DNA of 64,000 nucleotides from JBBRDU01 sp038230335. Its GTDB lineage: Bacteria > Verrucomicrobiota > Verrucomicrobiia > Chthoniobacterales > UBA10450. Made by a program: the position numbers and the translations under genes. Positions 53,649 through 62,632 of the stretch are shown here, in pieces. The stretch spans positions 1 through 64,000 of the forward strand of contig JBBRNL010000002.1 in assembly GCA_038230335.1 (NCBI GenBank), read 5' to 3'. The notes under the pieces are model-generated. The model searched no databases and had not been told where the DNA came from. It was given only the letters and a program-made list of their open reading frames with translations. Numbering within the stretch: position 1 is the stretch's first letter; each line of letters starts with the position of its first letter.

Positions 53649-55018
53649 TCGATGAGTTTCCAATCTCCCTCTATGTTCCGGAATCGGTAGCGAGCGTGGC
53701 GGAAAGCGCTTCCGGGAGCGAGCTGAATCAGGCCGGTCTTCAAGACCTGCTTTGCTCTCAAGTGACTAAATGTAAAAGCGAGGCGTGTAGCGAATGGAAG
53801 AGCGACTCTTTGCCCGCCTCCTGCGCTTTCCTTGTAAGATGTCACTCCAGCGAAATCTCCCGCTTCGGCTTCTCGGAAAAGGGGCGCGTCCGTGGTGATC
53901 TCAACGGCATAACCTCGCTCGCCATCTTCTTTCGATTCAAATCGAGGCGCCAGATCGGCCGCGCTATCGTTCTCCAGGGTTAACGAATCATTCGACAGGG
54001 CTTTCCGTAAGATGAGGTGCGGCTTTTCGTCCAGTTGAGCGAGCTGGAGCAACGACCAACCACTGGACGCGGTCGAGTCGGGGAGGCGGAACAAAGTGAC
54101 TCCGCGCGCTCCAGCCTGCCTGGCCGTGTTAATCGCATCGCGCAAGGCGGCGCGGTCAGTCAGCCGCACTACCAGCTGATCGCCGGCCTGCAAGCGCGTG
54201 TTCGATATGGCGAAAGAGGTTTGGGCGCGCAACACGGTGGCGCCCATGATCGTTTTCGAAATGCTCAGAAACGCGCGGTTCAGGCCCACTTCGTCCCAAG
54301 TCCAGTTTCGGATTTGGCCGCGCGATTGTCCTCGCTCATCGTAAACGCTGAGCCGCGCGAAGACGGGGAGGCCGGCGCTCCATGGCATTGGACAGGTTGA
54401 CCAGTCGTTCAGCATCTTCGCCATTTTTTCCGGGGCAAGGAGTGGCTGGGGCGAATCTTTTTGCAGCACCGGTTCCGCTTCAAAATCATAGAGCATCGGA
54501 AATAGTTCGTCCGCGCTCTTCGCCAGTGAGCGAAGACAGTCGGGACGACTCCAATGCGGCAAAGCCGTGATGGTCAGGCGCGAAACTGTCTCGTGAATCT
54601 TCCCGAGTGCGCTCCCGTAAGCCTCGAGGAGTCGATCGGGCGCGTCGTAATCGACTTGCAACTCTCCGGTTAATTTGGCTGTCGCTGTCAACGCGGCGAC
54701 GAGAGCAGCGGTCGAGGCGGCGGAGAACGGTTCAGGCTCGCGCGAAACAAGTCGAACCACCGGAACAAAACGGACCGAGGCGTTGGGCGGCTTGGAGAAA
54801 CGCGCTTTCCATCGCCAATTGTCACCGATGTTCTCAAGCTCACCGACGTGCCAGTAGATGGTGCGCACCCCTTGTGAGGCCAGTTGCGTCAGCTCTTCTT
54901 GGCCTAATGGCTCCTCGCGTTGCCATACCCAGTAGGAGCTCTCGAAGCCGAAGGCCATGTGAGAGGTGGCAAGAAGAGTGAGAACAGCCCATACCCATGG
55001 CCGGAGTCGACTTCGCAC
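53645..55018 (-). CDS. DUF3142 secreted protein
   Basis: A 457-residue exported protein (signal to about residue 24, HMAFGFES). Its body resembles the DUF3142 family, a TIM-barrel-like fold: YWVWQREEPLGQEELTQL, GVRTIYWHVGELEN, LQVDYDAPDRLLEAYGSALG, LTITALPHWSRPD and LFPMLYDFEAE. The strand order and the acidic ends of strands look like a glycoside-hydrolase-type barrel, but catalytic function is not established. It is the first gene of a two-gene operon with the TPR-like protein. Confidence 0.82.
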   Translation of the reverse strand: MRSRLRPWVWAVLTLLATSHMAFGFESSYWVWQREEPLGQEELTQLASQGVRTIYWHVGELENIGDNWRWKARFSKPPNASVRFVPVVRLVSREPEPFSAASTAALVAALTATAKLTGELQVDYDAPDRLLEAYGSALGKIHETVSRLTITALPHWSRPDCLRSLAKSADELFPMLYDFEAEPVLQKDSPQPLLAPEKMAKMLNDWSTCPMPWSAGLPVFARLSVYDERGQSRGQIRNWTWDEVGLNRAFLSISKTIMGATVLRAQTSFAISNTRLQAGDQLVVRLTDRAALRDAINTARQAGARGVTLFRLPDSTASSGWSLLQLAQLDEKPHLILRKALSNDSLTLENDSAADLAPRFESKEDGERGYAVEITTDAPLFREAEAGDFAGVTSYKESAGGGQRVALPFATRLAFTFSHLRAKQVLKTGLIQLAPGSAFRHARYRFRNIEGDWKLIE

Positions 55019-55176
55019 AGCCGGATTGCGCGCGAATCCGATGCACGGAGCAAGCGCAAATGTGGATTTCGTGCGGCATTTCAGGGAGTTGCCTCGCAGC
55101 AGCGCCGCGTCTCTATCAGCGTTGAAGGTTGACCGAGGGGCGGTCGACCCAGTAAGTAAGCGGGTCCTTCACGATA

Positions 55177-56193
55177 ATGCTGATCGTTATGAACGTTGGT
55201 GCGAGCGACTCCGAAATCGCCAGTGTGATTCGAATCATCGAGTCATTGGGGTTTCGCGCCCATTCCATGCCGGGCGCAACCCGCACGGCCATCGGCGTTA
55301 CAGGCAACCAGGGCACGGTCGATCTGAGCCGCTTCGAAAACATGCCCGGAGTGGCGGAGGCCATTCGGGTGACGAAGCCTTACAAGTTAATCACACTCGA
55401 TCTCCGGCCCGATCGCACGGTGGTAGACGTGGGTGGAGCGAAGATTGGCGATGGCTCACTTGCCATCATGGCGGGCCCTTGTGCCGTCGAAAGCCGCGAA
55501 CAGGCTTTCGCCGTGGCCGAGAGTGTGGCGAAGAGTGGCGCGAAATTTTTCCGCGGCGGCGCCTTCAAACCGCGCACGTCGCCCTATTCGTTCTCGGGAC
55601 TGGGGGAAGGAGCTCTCGAAATTCTCGATGAAATCCGAAAAACATTCGGGCTGAAGATCGTCAGCGAAGCACTCGACGAGACGACGATCGACCTGGTCGA
55701 GCGCCACGCCGACATGATTCAAATCGGCGCGCGTAACATGCAGAATTTTACTCTCTTGAAACGCGCCGGGCGTTCGCATCTGCCCGTGCTGCTCAAGCGC
55801 GGGATGGCCGCAACTCTGGAGGAATGGCTGTTGGCCGCAGAATACGTGATGGCGGAAGGGAATTACCAGATCGTCTTGTGCGAACGGGGTGTGCGCACAT
55901 TTGCCCAGCACACTCGGAATACTCTGGATCTGGCCGCCGTCCCGGCGGTGCGTCGCATTTCGCATTTGCCCGTCATTGTCGACGCGGCGCACGGAACCGG
56001 GCGCAGCTACATGGTCACTCCGCTGGCCCGCGCCGGTGTGGCCGTGGGGGCGGACGGAATCATGGTGGAAGTGCATGCCCGGCCCGATGAAGCCTTATCT
56101 GACGGGGCGCAGGCGTTGACCCTCGAAGAGTTTGAGCAGATGACGCGCGAGCTCGAAGCCATTCACAAGGTCGTTGGGCATGCGCCGCGATAA
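55177..56193 (+). CDS. aroF: 3-deoxy-7-phosphoheptulonate (DAHP) synthase
   Basis: A 338-residue enzyme, first step of the shikimate pathway (phosphoenolpyruvate plus erythrose 4-phosphate). It is the short class I type (TIGR01361) with an N-terminal ferredoxin-like regulatory domain (1-70, MLIVMNVGASDSEIASVIR), as in Thermotoga. Barrel motifs: IMAGPCAVES, GGAFKPRTSPYSFSGLG, MIQIGARNMQNF, LPVIVDAAHGTGRS and GIMVEVHARPDEALSDG. Metal ligands Cys, His, Glu and Asp lie in these. It converges with trpE-trpG, a plausible aromatic amino-acid cluster. Confidence 0.96.
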   Translation: MLIVMNVGASDSEIASVIRIIESLGFRAHSMPGATRTAIGVTGNQGTVDLSRFENMPGVAEAIRVTKPYKLITLDLRPDRTVVDVGGAKIGDGSLAIMAGPCAVESREQAFAVAESVAKSGAKFFRGGAFKPRTSPYSFSGLGEGALEILDEIRKTFGLKIVSEALDETTIDLVERHADMIQIGARNMQNFTLLKRAGRSHLPVLLKRGMAATLEEWLLAAEYVMAEGNYQIVLCERGVRTFAQHTRNTLDLAAVPAVRRISHLPVIVDAAHGTGRSYMVTPLARAGVAVGADGIMVEVHARPDEALSDGAQALTLEEFEQMTRELEAIHKVVGHAPR

Positions 56194-56328
56194 CCGGGAC
56201 GTGGTCGAGATGATAGGACCAATCGCCTAACTAATCAACGAGTGTTGTGATAGGGACGGCGCTGCGCCGTCCGCTCCCGGGGTAACCTGTCGAACCGGAC
56301 GCCGCAGCATGGCATCCCGCCCTCGCCT

Positions 56329-56454
56329 TGTCATCCCGAGTCGCGCAGACGAGGAGGGATCTCGCATCCGCGCTGTTGATCACGCGAGTGCCGCTTGCGA
56401 AACTCTCGCGCTGTAGGTGAGATCCTTGGCCGTCTGCGCTGGCTCAGGATGACA
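56329..56454. repeat. MITE-like palindromic intergenic element (full copy)
   Basis: About 126 bp with imperfect inverted ends: TGTCATCCCGAG...GCGCAGACGAGG on the left pairs with the complement of CCGTCTGCGCTGGCTCAGGATGACA on the right. The core carries TTGATCACGC and CTCGCGCTGTAGG. A second full copy is at 63585-63720; half copies are at 15601 and 31003. It occupies the 303-bp gap between aroF and trpG; the rest of the gap shows nothing else. Confidence 0.8.
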
Positions 56455-56496
56455 AATTTTCAACCATCCCGGGCCGTTTGGCATGCGCGTCCGTTT

Positions 56497-57063
56497 CTAA
56501 ACGCGCAGGAAATTCGCCAGCAGGTTTTTCCCTTCGGCCGTCAGAATGGACTCGGGATGAAATTGCACTCCATGCAGGGGAAATTCGCGATGTTGCAGAC
56601 CCATGATCTCGCCATCCTCGGCCGTCGCCGTGATCTCGAGTGACCCGGGGACTGATCGCGGTGCGACTACGAGTGAGTGATAACGCGTCGCCTCCAGGGG
56701 CTGCGCAATGTTTTGGAAGACGCCGCGGTTGGTGTGATTAATCATGGACGTTTTTCCGTGCATCAGTTTGTCGGCTCGCACAATTTCTCCCCCAAAAACC
56801 TGGGCGATGCATTGGTGCCCCAGGCAGACGCCCAAGATGGGCGTGCTTTGTCCCAGCTTGCGAATCACCTCGGAGCTGATGCCAGCGTCCTCCGGCCGGC
56901 CCGGCCCGGGGGAAATGCAGATTCGATCCGGCCGCAGGCTCCCGATCTCCGAAACAGAAATTGCGTCGTTACGCTTGACCGTGACTTCCGCACCTAACTC
57001 GCCAAAGTACTGCACGAGGTTGTAGGTGAACGAGTCGTAGTTATCGATGACCAGCAGTCTCAT
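56497..57063 (-). CDS. trpG: Anthranilate synthase component II (glutamine amidotransferase)
   Basis: 188 residues. Supplies ammonia from glutamine to TrpE. Class I amidotransferase motifs: MRLLVIDNYDSFTYNLVQYF, ISPGPGRPEDAG, nucleophile Cys80 in GVCLGHQCIAQVFGG, and the His/Glu pair in VQFHPESIL. The ATG at 57063 overlaps the trpE stop (ATGA), which is clearer than the upstream frame extension of 20 codons. It could double as PabA for folate synthesis. Confidence 0.96.
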   Translation of the reverse strand: MRLLVIDNYDSFTYNLVQYFGELGAEVTVKRNDAISVSEIGSLRPDRICISPGPGRPEDAGISSEVIRKLGQSTPILGVCLGHQCIAQVFGGEIVRADKLMHGKTSMINHTNRGVFQNIAQPLEATRYHSLVVAPRSVPGSLEITATAEDGEIMGLQHREFPLHGVQFHPESILTAEGKNLLANFLRV

Positions 57064-58553
57064 TGATTCATCCGATGAGCGAGCGTGATGGCTTCGAGCA
57101 TGGCTTTCGCCTTGTTCACGCATTCGTCGTATTCGCGGACTGGATCCGAGTCGGCCACGATGCCGGCGCCAGTTTGCAGATAGGCCTTTTGATTTTTGAG
57201 AACGATGGAGCGCAGCGCGATGCAGCTGTCGAGCGAACCGTCGAATCCAAAATAGCCGACGATGCCGGAGTAAAATCCACGCCGGCTCTTTTCGAGTTGG
57301 CCAATGATTTGCATGGCGCGAACCTTGGGTGCGCCCGAAACCGTGCCCGCGGGAAAGGTGGCACGCATGGCGTCGAAAGAGGTCTTGCCCCCGGCCAGCC
57401 GACCTATCACGTGAGAAACGATATGCATCACGTGACTGTAGCGTTCGATCACCATCTGCTCGGTCACCTGCACAGTTCCGAATTCGGACACGCGCCCGAC
57501 ATCGTTCCGGCCCAGATCAATCAGCATCACATGTTCGGCGCGTTCTTTGGGATCGGCCATCAGCTCTTCGGCCAACCGATCGTCCTCCTGTAAATCCTGG
57601 CCGCGCGGCCGTGTGCCGGCGATAGGCCGAATTTCGACCATTCCCTCGCGCACGCGCACATGCACTTCCGGTGAACTGCCCACGGCGGTGAAATCGTCCC
57701 CGAATTGGAGAAGAAACATGTAGGGGGAGGGGTTCCCAAACCGGAGGCAGCGGTATAGCTCCAGCGGATCGCCCTGGAAAGGCGCCTCGAAGCGCTGTGA
57801 CAAAACGACTTGAAAAATGTCCCCTGCGTCGATCAGCTCCTTTGCTTTCCTAACGACTGATTCGAATTCTTCGCGCGTCGTGTTGCTTGCGGCCACAGGT
57901 AAATTGTCGATCCTGGTGGCTGAAATGCCGCGTAAAGCGACCGCTTTCCCGAGAAGAGCGAGCACCGCGGTGAGACGCGCTTGCGCGGCCGCGTAGGCCT
58001 CCTCGACCCCGCTTGGGTCTTCAATGTGTACATTCGTCACGACGCGCATTTTGCTAAAGCGGTGATCAAATACAATGAGGGTGCGCGCGATGACGAACAT
58101 CATTTCCGGAACCTCAAGGTCGTCGCGGGGATGAAGTTTTACGCTCGGTTCGAAATAGCGGACGATGTCGAACCCGATGTAACCGATCGCGCCGCCAACG
58201 AAATGCGGAATGTCCAACGCGGGAACGAACTGAAACCGCGACATCGTCGTTTGCAGTTCGGCCAAAGGATCGCGGCCGGTCTCGAAACTTTGAGTGCACC
58301 CATTTTCCGTGATGGAAATGGTCGTGCCGGCACTCTGAAAGCGAAGGATCGGATCAAATCCGATGAAGGAGAACCGGCCGGATTGTTCGTTCTTCTCGGC
58401 CGACTCGAAAAGGAAGCAGTCGCCCGCATTTTGAATCTTGGCGAAGGCGGAGATAGGCGTCTCGTTGTCGGCCACCAAATCCACCACCAGCGGGATAAGA
58501 TTTCCCTGTTGGGCAAGGGTCCGGAACTCCTCGAGGGAAGGCGAGATGGTCAT
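57060..58553 (-). CDS. trpE: Anthranilate synthase component I
   Basis: A 497-residue chorismate-using enzyme that makes anthranilate for tryptophan. The N-terminal domain has FLFESAEKNEQSGRFSFIGF, a variant of the tryptophan feedback site (LLES...S). The C-terminal catalytic domain has RPIAGTRPRG, ERAEHVMLIDLGRNDVGRVS, TFPAGTVSGAPKVRAMQII and GAGIVADSDPVREYDECVNKA. Length fits TrpE. A strong hairpin and a tRNA-Gly gene lie directly upstream on the same strand. Confidence 0.96.
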   Translation of the reverse strand: MTISPSLEEFRTLAQQGNLIPLVVDLVADNETPISAFAKIQNAGDCFLFESAEKNEQSGRFSFIGFDPILRFQSAGTTISITENGCTQSFETGRDPLAELQTTMSRFQFVPALDIPHFVGGAIGYIGFDIVRYFEPSVKLHPRDDLEVPEMMFVIARTLIVFDHRFSKMRVVTNVHIEDPSGVEEAYAAAQARLTAVLALLGKAVALRGISATRIDNLPVAASNTTREEFESVVRKAKELIDAGDIFQVVLSQRFEAPFQGDPLELYRCLRFGNPSPYMFLLQFGDDFTAVGSSPEVHVRVREGMVEIRPIAGTRPRGQDLQEDDRLAEELMADPKERAEHVMLIDLGRNDVGRVSEFGTVQVTEQMVIERYSHVMHIVSHVIGRLAGGKTSFDAMRATFPAGTVSGAPKVRAMQIIGQLEKSRRGFYSGIVGYFGFDGSLDSCIALRSIVLKNQKAYLQTGAGIVADSDPVREYDECVNKAKAMLEAITLAHRMNQ

Positions 58554-58562
58554 GTTGGCGGC

Positions 58563-58608
58563 GCTCCAGCCTTCACTCGGGGCTGTCGCTCCGAGCGAAG
58601 GCTGGAGC
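58563..58608. promoter_or_regulatory. Strong hairpin between tRNA-Gly and trpE
   Basis: GCTCCAGCCTTC (58563) is fully complementary to GAAGGCTGGAGC (ending 58608); after one mismatch CTCGG/CCGAG adds 5 bp, with a 10-nt loop. It ends 9 bp before the trpE start codon and covers the last three bases of the tRNA-Gly gene. There is no T-run after it on the minus strand. It may process or terminate the tRNA transcript, or restrict translation of trpE. Confidence 0.65.
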
Positions 58609-58677
58609 GGGTGAAGGGGTTCGAACCCTCGACATTCTCGTTGGCAACGAGATGCTCTACCACTGAGCTACACCCGC
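58606..58677 (-). tRNA. tRNA-Gly (anticodon GCC)
   Basis: A 72-nt cloverleaf: acceptor GCGGGTG/CACCCGC with discriminator T, D-arm GCTC..GAGC, anticodon stem TCTCG/CGAGA with loop TTGCCAA (anticodon GCC), T-arm GAGGG TTCGAAC CCCTT. CCA is not encoded. Confidence 0.96.
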
Positions 58678-58858
58678 ACTAAAGCGAGTGGAAATAATGG
58701 GCGGGGCCGTCGCTCGCGCAAGGCTTAATATTCGCGTGGGAGCGACACCCGGTCATTGTCTCCTCGCCCGCACATCCTCGCGCGGTCTCGCTAATCAAGA
58801 AATGCGTGCGGCCAAGGGGTTTGCATCACGCGAAGTACAGAGGACTCTTGTAGAAACA

Positions 58859-60460
58859 ATGCCTGCTCATTCCAATACGTCCCAAATTGAGATTACGGGC
58901 GAGATCAGTTCCGGATTCGCGGATATCCTTACGCCCGCTGCTCTTGCTTTCGTCGAAAAGTTGCATGGATCTTTTGAGGGCCGTCGCCAAGACGCATTGA
59001 AGCGGCGCCTGCAACGCCAGGTGGACTTCGATGCCGGTAAAATGCCCGATTTCCTCCCGGAAACGAAACACATCCGCGAGGGTGATTGGACCTGCGCTCC
59101 GATCCCCCGGGATCTGCAAGACCGTCGCGTCGAGATCACCGGCCCGACCGACCGCAAGATGGTGATTAATGCCCTCAACTCCGGAGCCCGGATGTTTATG
59201 GCCGACTTCGAAGACGCCAATGCTCCGACCTGGCACAACATGATTGACGGTCAGATTAATCTGCGCGATGCGATTCTGCGGACCATCACCTTCAGCAGTC
59301 CGGAGGGAAAACAGTATCACCTCAATGAACAAACCGCCGTGCTCCTGGTGCGGCCGCGGGGCTGGCACCTCAATGAAAAACACATGCTCGTCGACGGCGC
59401 GCCCGTGTCGGCCGGCCTTTTCGACTTTGGCCTCTACTTCTTTCATAACGCCAGGGAATTGATCAGGCGCGGCAGTCGACCGTACTTTTACCTGCCCAAA
59501 ATGGAGAATCATCTGGAGGCCCGCATCTGGAACGACGTTTTCAACCTGGCCCAGGACGAGATGGGCATTCCGCGCGGGACGATTCGCGCGACCGTGCTGA
59601 TCGAAACGATTCCGGCGGCCTTTGAAATGGACGAGATTCTGTTCGAATTGCGCGAACATTCGGCCGGACTGAATTGCGGGCGATGGGATTACATTTTTTC
59701 GTGCATCAAGCGGTTCGCCCACAAAAAAGATTTTATCCTGGCCGACCGCGCCCTTGTCACTATGACGACGCACTTTATGCGCTCGTATTCACTCCTTTGC
59801 ATCAAGACATGTCACCGGCGCAATATTTTCGCGATGGGCGGGATGGCGGCGCAGATTCCGGTGAAGAATGACGAGAAGGCGAACGAAGAAGCTTTTGCCA
59901 AGGTCCGAACCGACAAGGAACGCGAGGCAACCGATGGTCACGACGGCACGTGGGTCGCGCACCCCGGAATGGTGCGACTCGCGACGGACGCGTTCAACGC
60001 CATCATGGCAACCCCAAATCAAATCAACAAGAAACGTGAGGATGTGCAGGTGACGGCGGCGGACCTTTTGGACTTCGGCCCGAAGGGGCCAATTACTGAA
60101 CCAGGTCTGCGCACCAACATATCTGTGGGTGTGCAATACCTTGAGGCGTGGCTGCGTGGGAGCGGGGCGGTGCCTCTTTTCAATTTGATGGAAGATGCAG
60201 CCACGGCGGAGATTTCGCGCGCGCAAGTCTGGCAATGGATCCGTCATCCTGACGGCAAACTGTGTGATGGCCGAAAAGTAACGAAGGAACTGTTTCAGGA
60301 AGTGCTCGATGATGAGCTTGCCAGGATAAAGGACGAGTTGGGCATGGATCGGTTTACCCAGCGTAAATTCGACCTGGCACGCGACCTTTTCGAGAAGATC
60401 ACAACGGACGATCGATTCCCTGAGTTCCTCACCTTGTCCGCCTACGAGCATCTGAATTGA
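58859..60460 (+). CDS. aceB: Malate synthase A
   Basis: A 533-residue enzyme joining glyoxylate and acetyl-CoA to malate in the glyoxylate shunt. The family signature REHSAGLNCGRWDYIFS is present, with RATVLIETIPAAFEMDEI before it, SGARMFMADFEDANAPTWHN earlier, and the C-terminal AEISRAQVWQWIRHPDGKL that holds the catalytic Asp region. The frame is open 57 codons upstream, but MPAHSNTSQIEITG at 58859 gives the usual length (about 530) and is preferred. The aceA start lies 1 bp after its stop. Confidence 0.96.
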   Translation: MPAHSNTSQIEITGEISSGFADILTPAALAFVEKLHGSFEGRRQDALKRRLQRQVDFDAGKMPDFLPETKHIREGDWTCAPIPRDLQDRRVEITGPTDRKMVINALNSGARMFMADFEDANAPTWHNMIDGQINLRDAILRTITFSSPEGKQYHLNEQTAVLLVRPRGWHLNEKHMLVDGAPVSAGLFDFGLYFFHNARELIRRGSRPYFYLPKMENHLEARIWNDVFNLAQDEMGIPRGTIRATVLIETIPAAFEMDEILFELREHSAGLNCGRWDYIFSCIKRFAHKKDFILADRALVTMTTHFMRSYSLLCIKTCHRRNIFAMGGMAAQIPVKNDEKANEEAFAKVRTDKEREATDGHDGTWVAHPGMVRLATDAFNAIMATPNQINKKREDVQVTAADLLDFGPKGPITEPGLRTNISVGVQYLEAWLRGSGAVPLFNLMEDAATAEISRAQVWQWIRHPDGKLCDGRKVTKELFQEVLDDELARIKDELGMDRFTQRKFDLARDLFEKITTDDRFPEFLTLSAYEHLN

Positions 60461-60461
60461 T

Positions 60462-61730
60462 ATGAAACAACGTGACAAAACAGACCAGCCCTTGAACCAA
60501 CGCACACGGTTTGACGGAGTGACCAGACCCTATTCCGCGCCAGACGTGGAGCGGTTGCGCGGCAGTCTTGTGATCGAGCACACTCTGGCGCGACGCGGGG
60601 CAGAGAAGTTGTGGGATCTCTTGCACACCGAAGATTTTGTTCCGGCGCTTGGCGCGCTCACCGGCAATCAGGCCGTGCAACAGGTCAGGGCCGGACTCAA
60701 GGCAATTTATCTAAGCGGCTGGCAGGTCGCAGCGGATGCCAATCTGGCCGGGGCCATGTATCCGGACCAGAGTTTATACCCCGCCAACAGCGTGCCGGCG
60801 GTAGTCAAACGGATCAACAACGCATTGCAGCGAGCCGACCAGATTTGTCACGCGGAGGGGGACACGGCGATTGACTGGTTCGTTCCCATAGTGGCTGACG
60901 CCGAGGCAGGTTTCGGCGGTCCCCTCAACGTTTTCGAGCTCGTTAAGGCGATGATTGAAGCGGGCGCGGCGGGCGTGCATTTGGAGGATCAGCTCGCCAG
61001 TGAAAAAAAGTGCGGCCACATGGGTGGCAAGGTTTTGATTCCGACGCGTCAGGCCATTGCTCATTTGATCGCGGGCCGTCTGGCTGCGGATGTGTGTCAC
61101 GTTCCGACCTTAATTGTCGCGCGCACGGACGCGAATGGGGCGGCTCTTCTCACCAATGACGTGGACGAACGTGATCATCCCTTTCTAACGGGAGAGCGAA
61201 CGGCGGAAGGATTTTTCAGGGTCCGTCCTGGACTTGATCAAGCCATTGCGCGCGCGCTTAGTTACGCACCTTATGTGGATCTCTTGTGGTGCGAAACGAG
61301 CACGCCGAATCTAGACGAAGCACGCCAGTTCGCCGACGCGGTGCGGAAAGAGTTTCCGAACAAGCTTCTGGCCTACAACTGCTCTCCGTCCTTCAACTGG
61401 AAGAAGAAGCTGGATAGCGCCACGATCGAGAGATTCCAGCGCGAACTGGGTGCGATGGGTTACAAATTTCAGTTCGTTACCCTGGCCGGATTTCATGCCC
61501 TCAACCACTCAATGTTTCAATTGGCGCGCGGATATCGCGATCGCGGGATGGCGGCTTATTCCGAGCTCCAGGAAGCGGAATTCGCGTCTGAAGCGGACGG
61601 ATATACGGCCACCAAACATCAGCGAGAGGTGGGCACGGGCTACTTCGATGACGTTGCCCAGGTCATCGCGGGCGGTGAGAGTTCAACCACGGCCTTGCGG
61701 GGGTCGACCGAGCAGGAGCAGTTCCATTAG
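60462..61730 (+). CDS. aceA: Isocitrate lyase
   Basis: A 422-residue enzyme splitting isocitrate into succinate and glyoxylate. The active-site motif KKCGHMGGKVLIPT carries the catalytic Cys; PIVADAEAGFGGPLNVFELV binds Mg and substrate; VDLLWCETSTPNLDEARQFA and LLAYNCSPSFNWKK are also typical. It is shorter than plant/fungal forms and fits the 430-residue bacterial class. With aceB it lets the cell grow on acetate or fatty acids. Confidence 0.97.
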   Translation: MKQRDKTDQPLNQRTRFDGVTRPYSAPDVERLRGSLVIEHTLARRGAEKLWDLLHTEDFVPALGALTGNQAVQQVRAGLKAIYLSGWQVAADANLAGAMYPDQSLYPANSVPAVVKRINNALQRADQICHAEGDTAIDWFVPIVADAEAGFGGPLNVFELVKAMIEAGAAGVHLEDQLASEKKCGHMGGKVLIPTRQAIAHLIAGRLAADVCHVPTLIVARTDANGAALLTNDVDERDHPFLTGERTAEGFFRVRPGLDQAIARALSYAPYVDLLWCETSTPNLDEARQFADAVRKEFPNKLLAYNCSPSFNWKKKLDSATIERFQRELGAMGYKFQFVTLAGFHALNHSMFQLARGYRDRGMAAYSELQEAEFASEADGYTATKHQREVGTGYFDDVAQVIAGGESSTTALRGSTEQEQFH

Positions 61731-61772
61731 AGGGAACTCAGGCCAAGTCGTCAATTGGCACATCTGCCTGTA

Positions 61773-61792
61773 GGGGAAGCTGTTAGCTCCCC
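61773..61792. terminator. Hairpin after aceA
   Basis: GGGGAAGCT and AGCTCCCC pair with one bulged base, 3-nt loop, 42 bp after the aceA stop. No T-run follows, so it is only a candidate transcription end or mRNA-stabilising stem. Confidence 0.45.
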
Positions 61793-61924
61793 GAACTATG
61801 GGGTTCGTGCGGACGTTATCCCGACAGAAGAGGCGTCAATGGGCTGGGGAAAAACACTCGAGAATACCGTTTTTTTTGAATCCAAATGGCTCCCGCCCGG
61901 CATCTCACCACTGAGAAGTTAATT

Positions 61925-62623
61925 ATGAAAACACTGTTTATTATTTCTATGTGCTCCGTCGTTTTGGCGATCGGAGCGTTCGCCCAGAGCCCGACCATCA
62001 CGCCATTTGCCAGCCCGGGGGGGCCCTCCGCCACGGCAGGGGCTTCGGTTTCTCCCTCGGTTGCGGCGTCGCCTCTGTCCAGTGCCACAGCATCTTCGAG
62101 CCTGGCCGACAGGATCCACAGCAAGGTCGACAAAAAGCTGAAGCACAAGGGCATAAACTTCCACGTCGGCGATGAAGACAAAGATGGAGAGAGCACCGAT
62201 CATTCGTCGTCGAGCAACGATATTCCCCCCCTCGTGATCCCTCTGGTGGGCATTGTGATGATTGCAGTCTTTGGCGCGCCCGTGGCGATCGTGGCGGTCA
62301 TCCTTTACTTCGGGTTTTCCCGAAATCGCATGATGCACCGAACCGTGCGCATGATGGTCGAAAAAGGTCAGCCGGTCCCGGCGGCGCTCCTGAATCCGCC
62401 TCCGGCCGTGCGCAAACGCTCGGACATGCGGCGTGGCGTCGTGCTCGTCATGATTGGTCTTGGCCTGATGGTGTTCCTGGCTGCCGTGAATGAAGGGGAA
62501 GGCGGTTCGTGGGCCGTTGGGGTGATCCCGTTTCTGATTGGTGCCGGCTACCTGCTGGTTTGGAGATTGGAAGGGAAGGGGGAGGTTGAAGCGAAGGCAG
62601 ACAATCCTCCGTCGTTGCCGTAA
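61925..62623 (+). CDS. DUF6249-like membrane protein
   Basis: 232 residues: signal peptide (MKTLFIISMCSVVLAIGAFA), a Ser/Ala/Pro-rich segment with a predicted charged helix (RIHSKVDKKLKHKG), an acidic stretch, then three transmembrane helices (about 105-130, 175-195, 198-215). Between helices 1 and 2 is the DUF6249-like RMMVEKGQPVPAALLNPPPA. Such proteins often sit beside an ECF sigma factor, as here, and may belong to its sensing unit. The ATG at 61925 directly starts the signal peptide and is preferred to the frame opening 13 codons upstream. Confidence 0.82.
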   Translation: MKTLFIISMCSVVLAIGAFAQSPTITPFASPGGPSATAGASVSPSVAASPLSSATASSSLADRIHSKVDKKLKHKGINFHVGDEDKDGESTDHSSSSNDIPPLVIPLVGIVMIAVFGAPVAIVAVILYFGFSRNRMMHRTVRMMVEKGQPVPAALLNPPPAVRKRSDMRRGVVLVMIGLGLMVFLAAVNEGEGGSWAVGVIPFLIGAGYLLVWRLEGKGEVEAKADNPPSLP

Positions 62624-62632
62624 TCTCGGGGC

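Noticed and set aside
58563..58608. Classical trp attenuator
   Set aside because: There is no short leader peptide with Trp codons, no competing antiterminator stem and no T-run after the hairpin.
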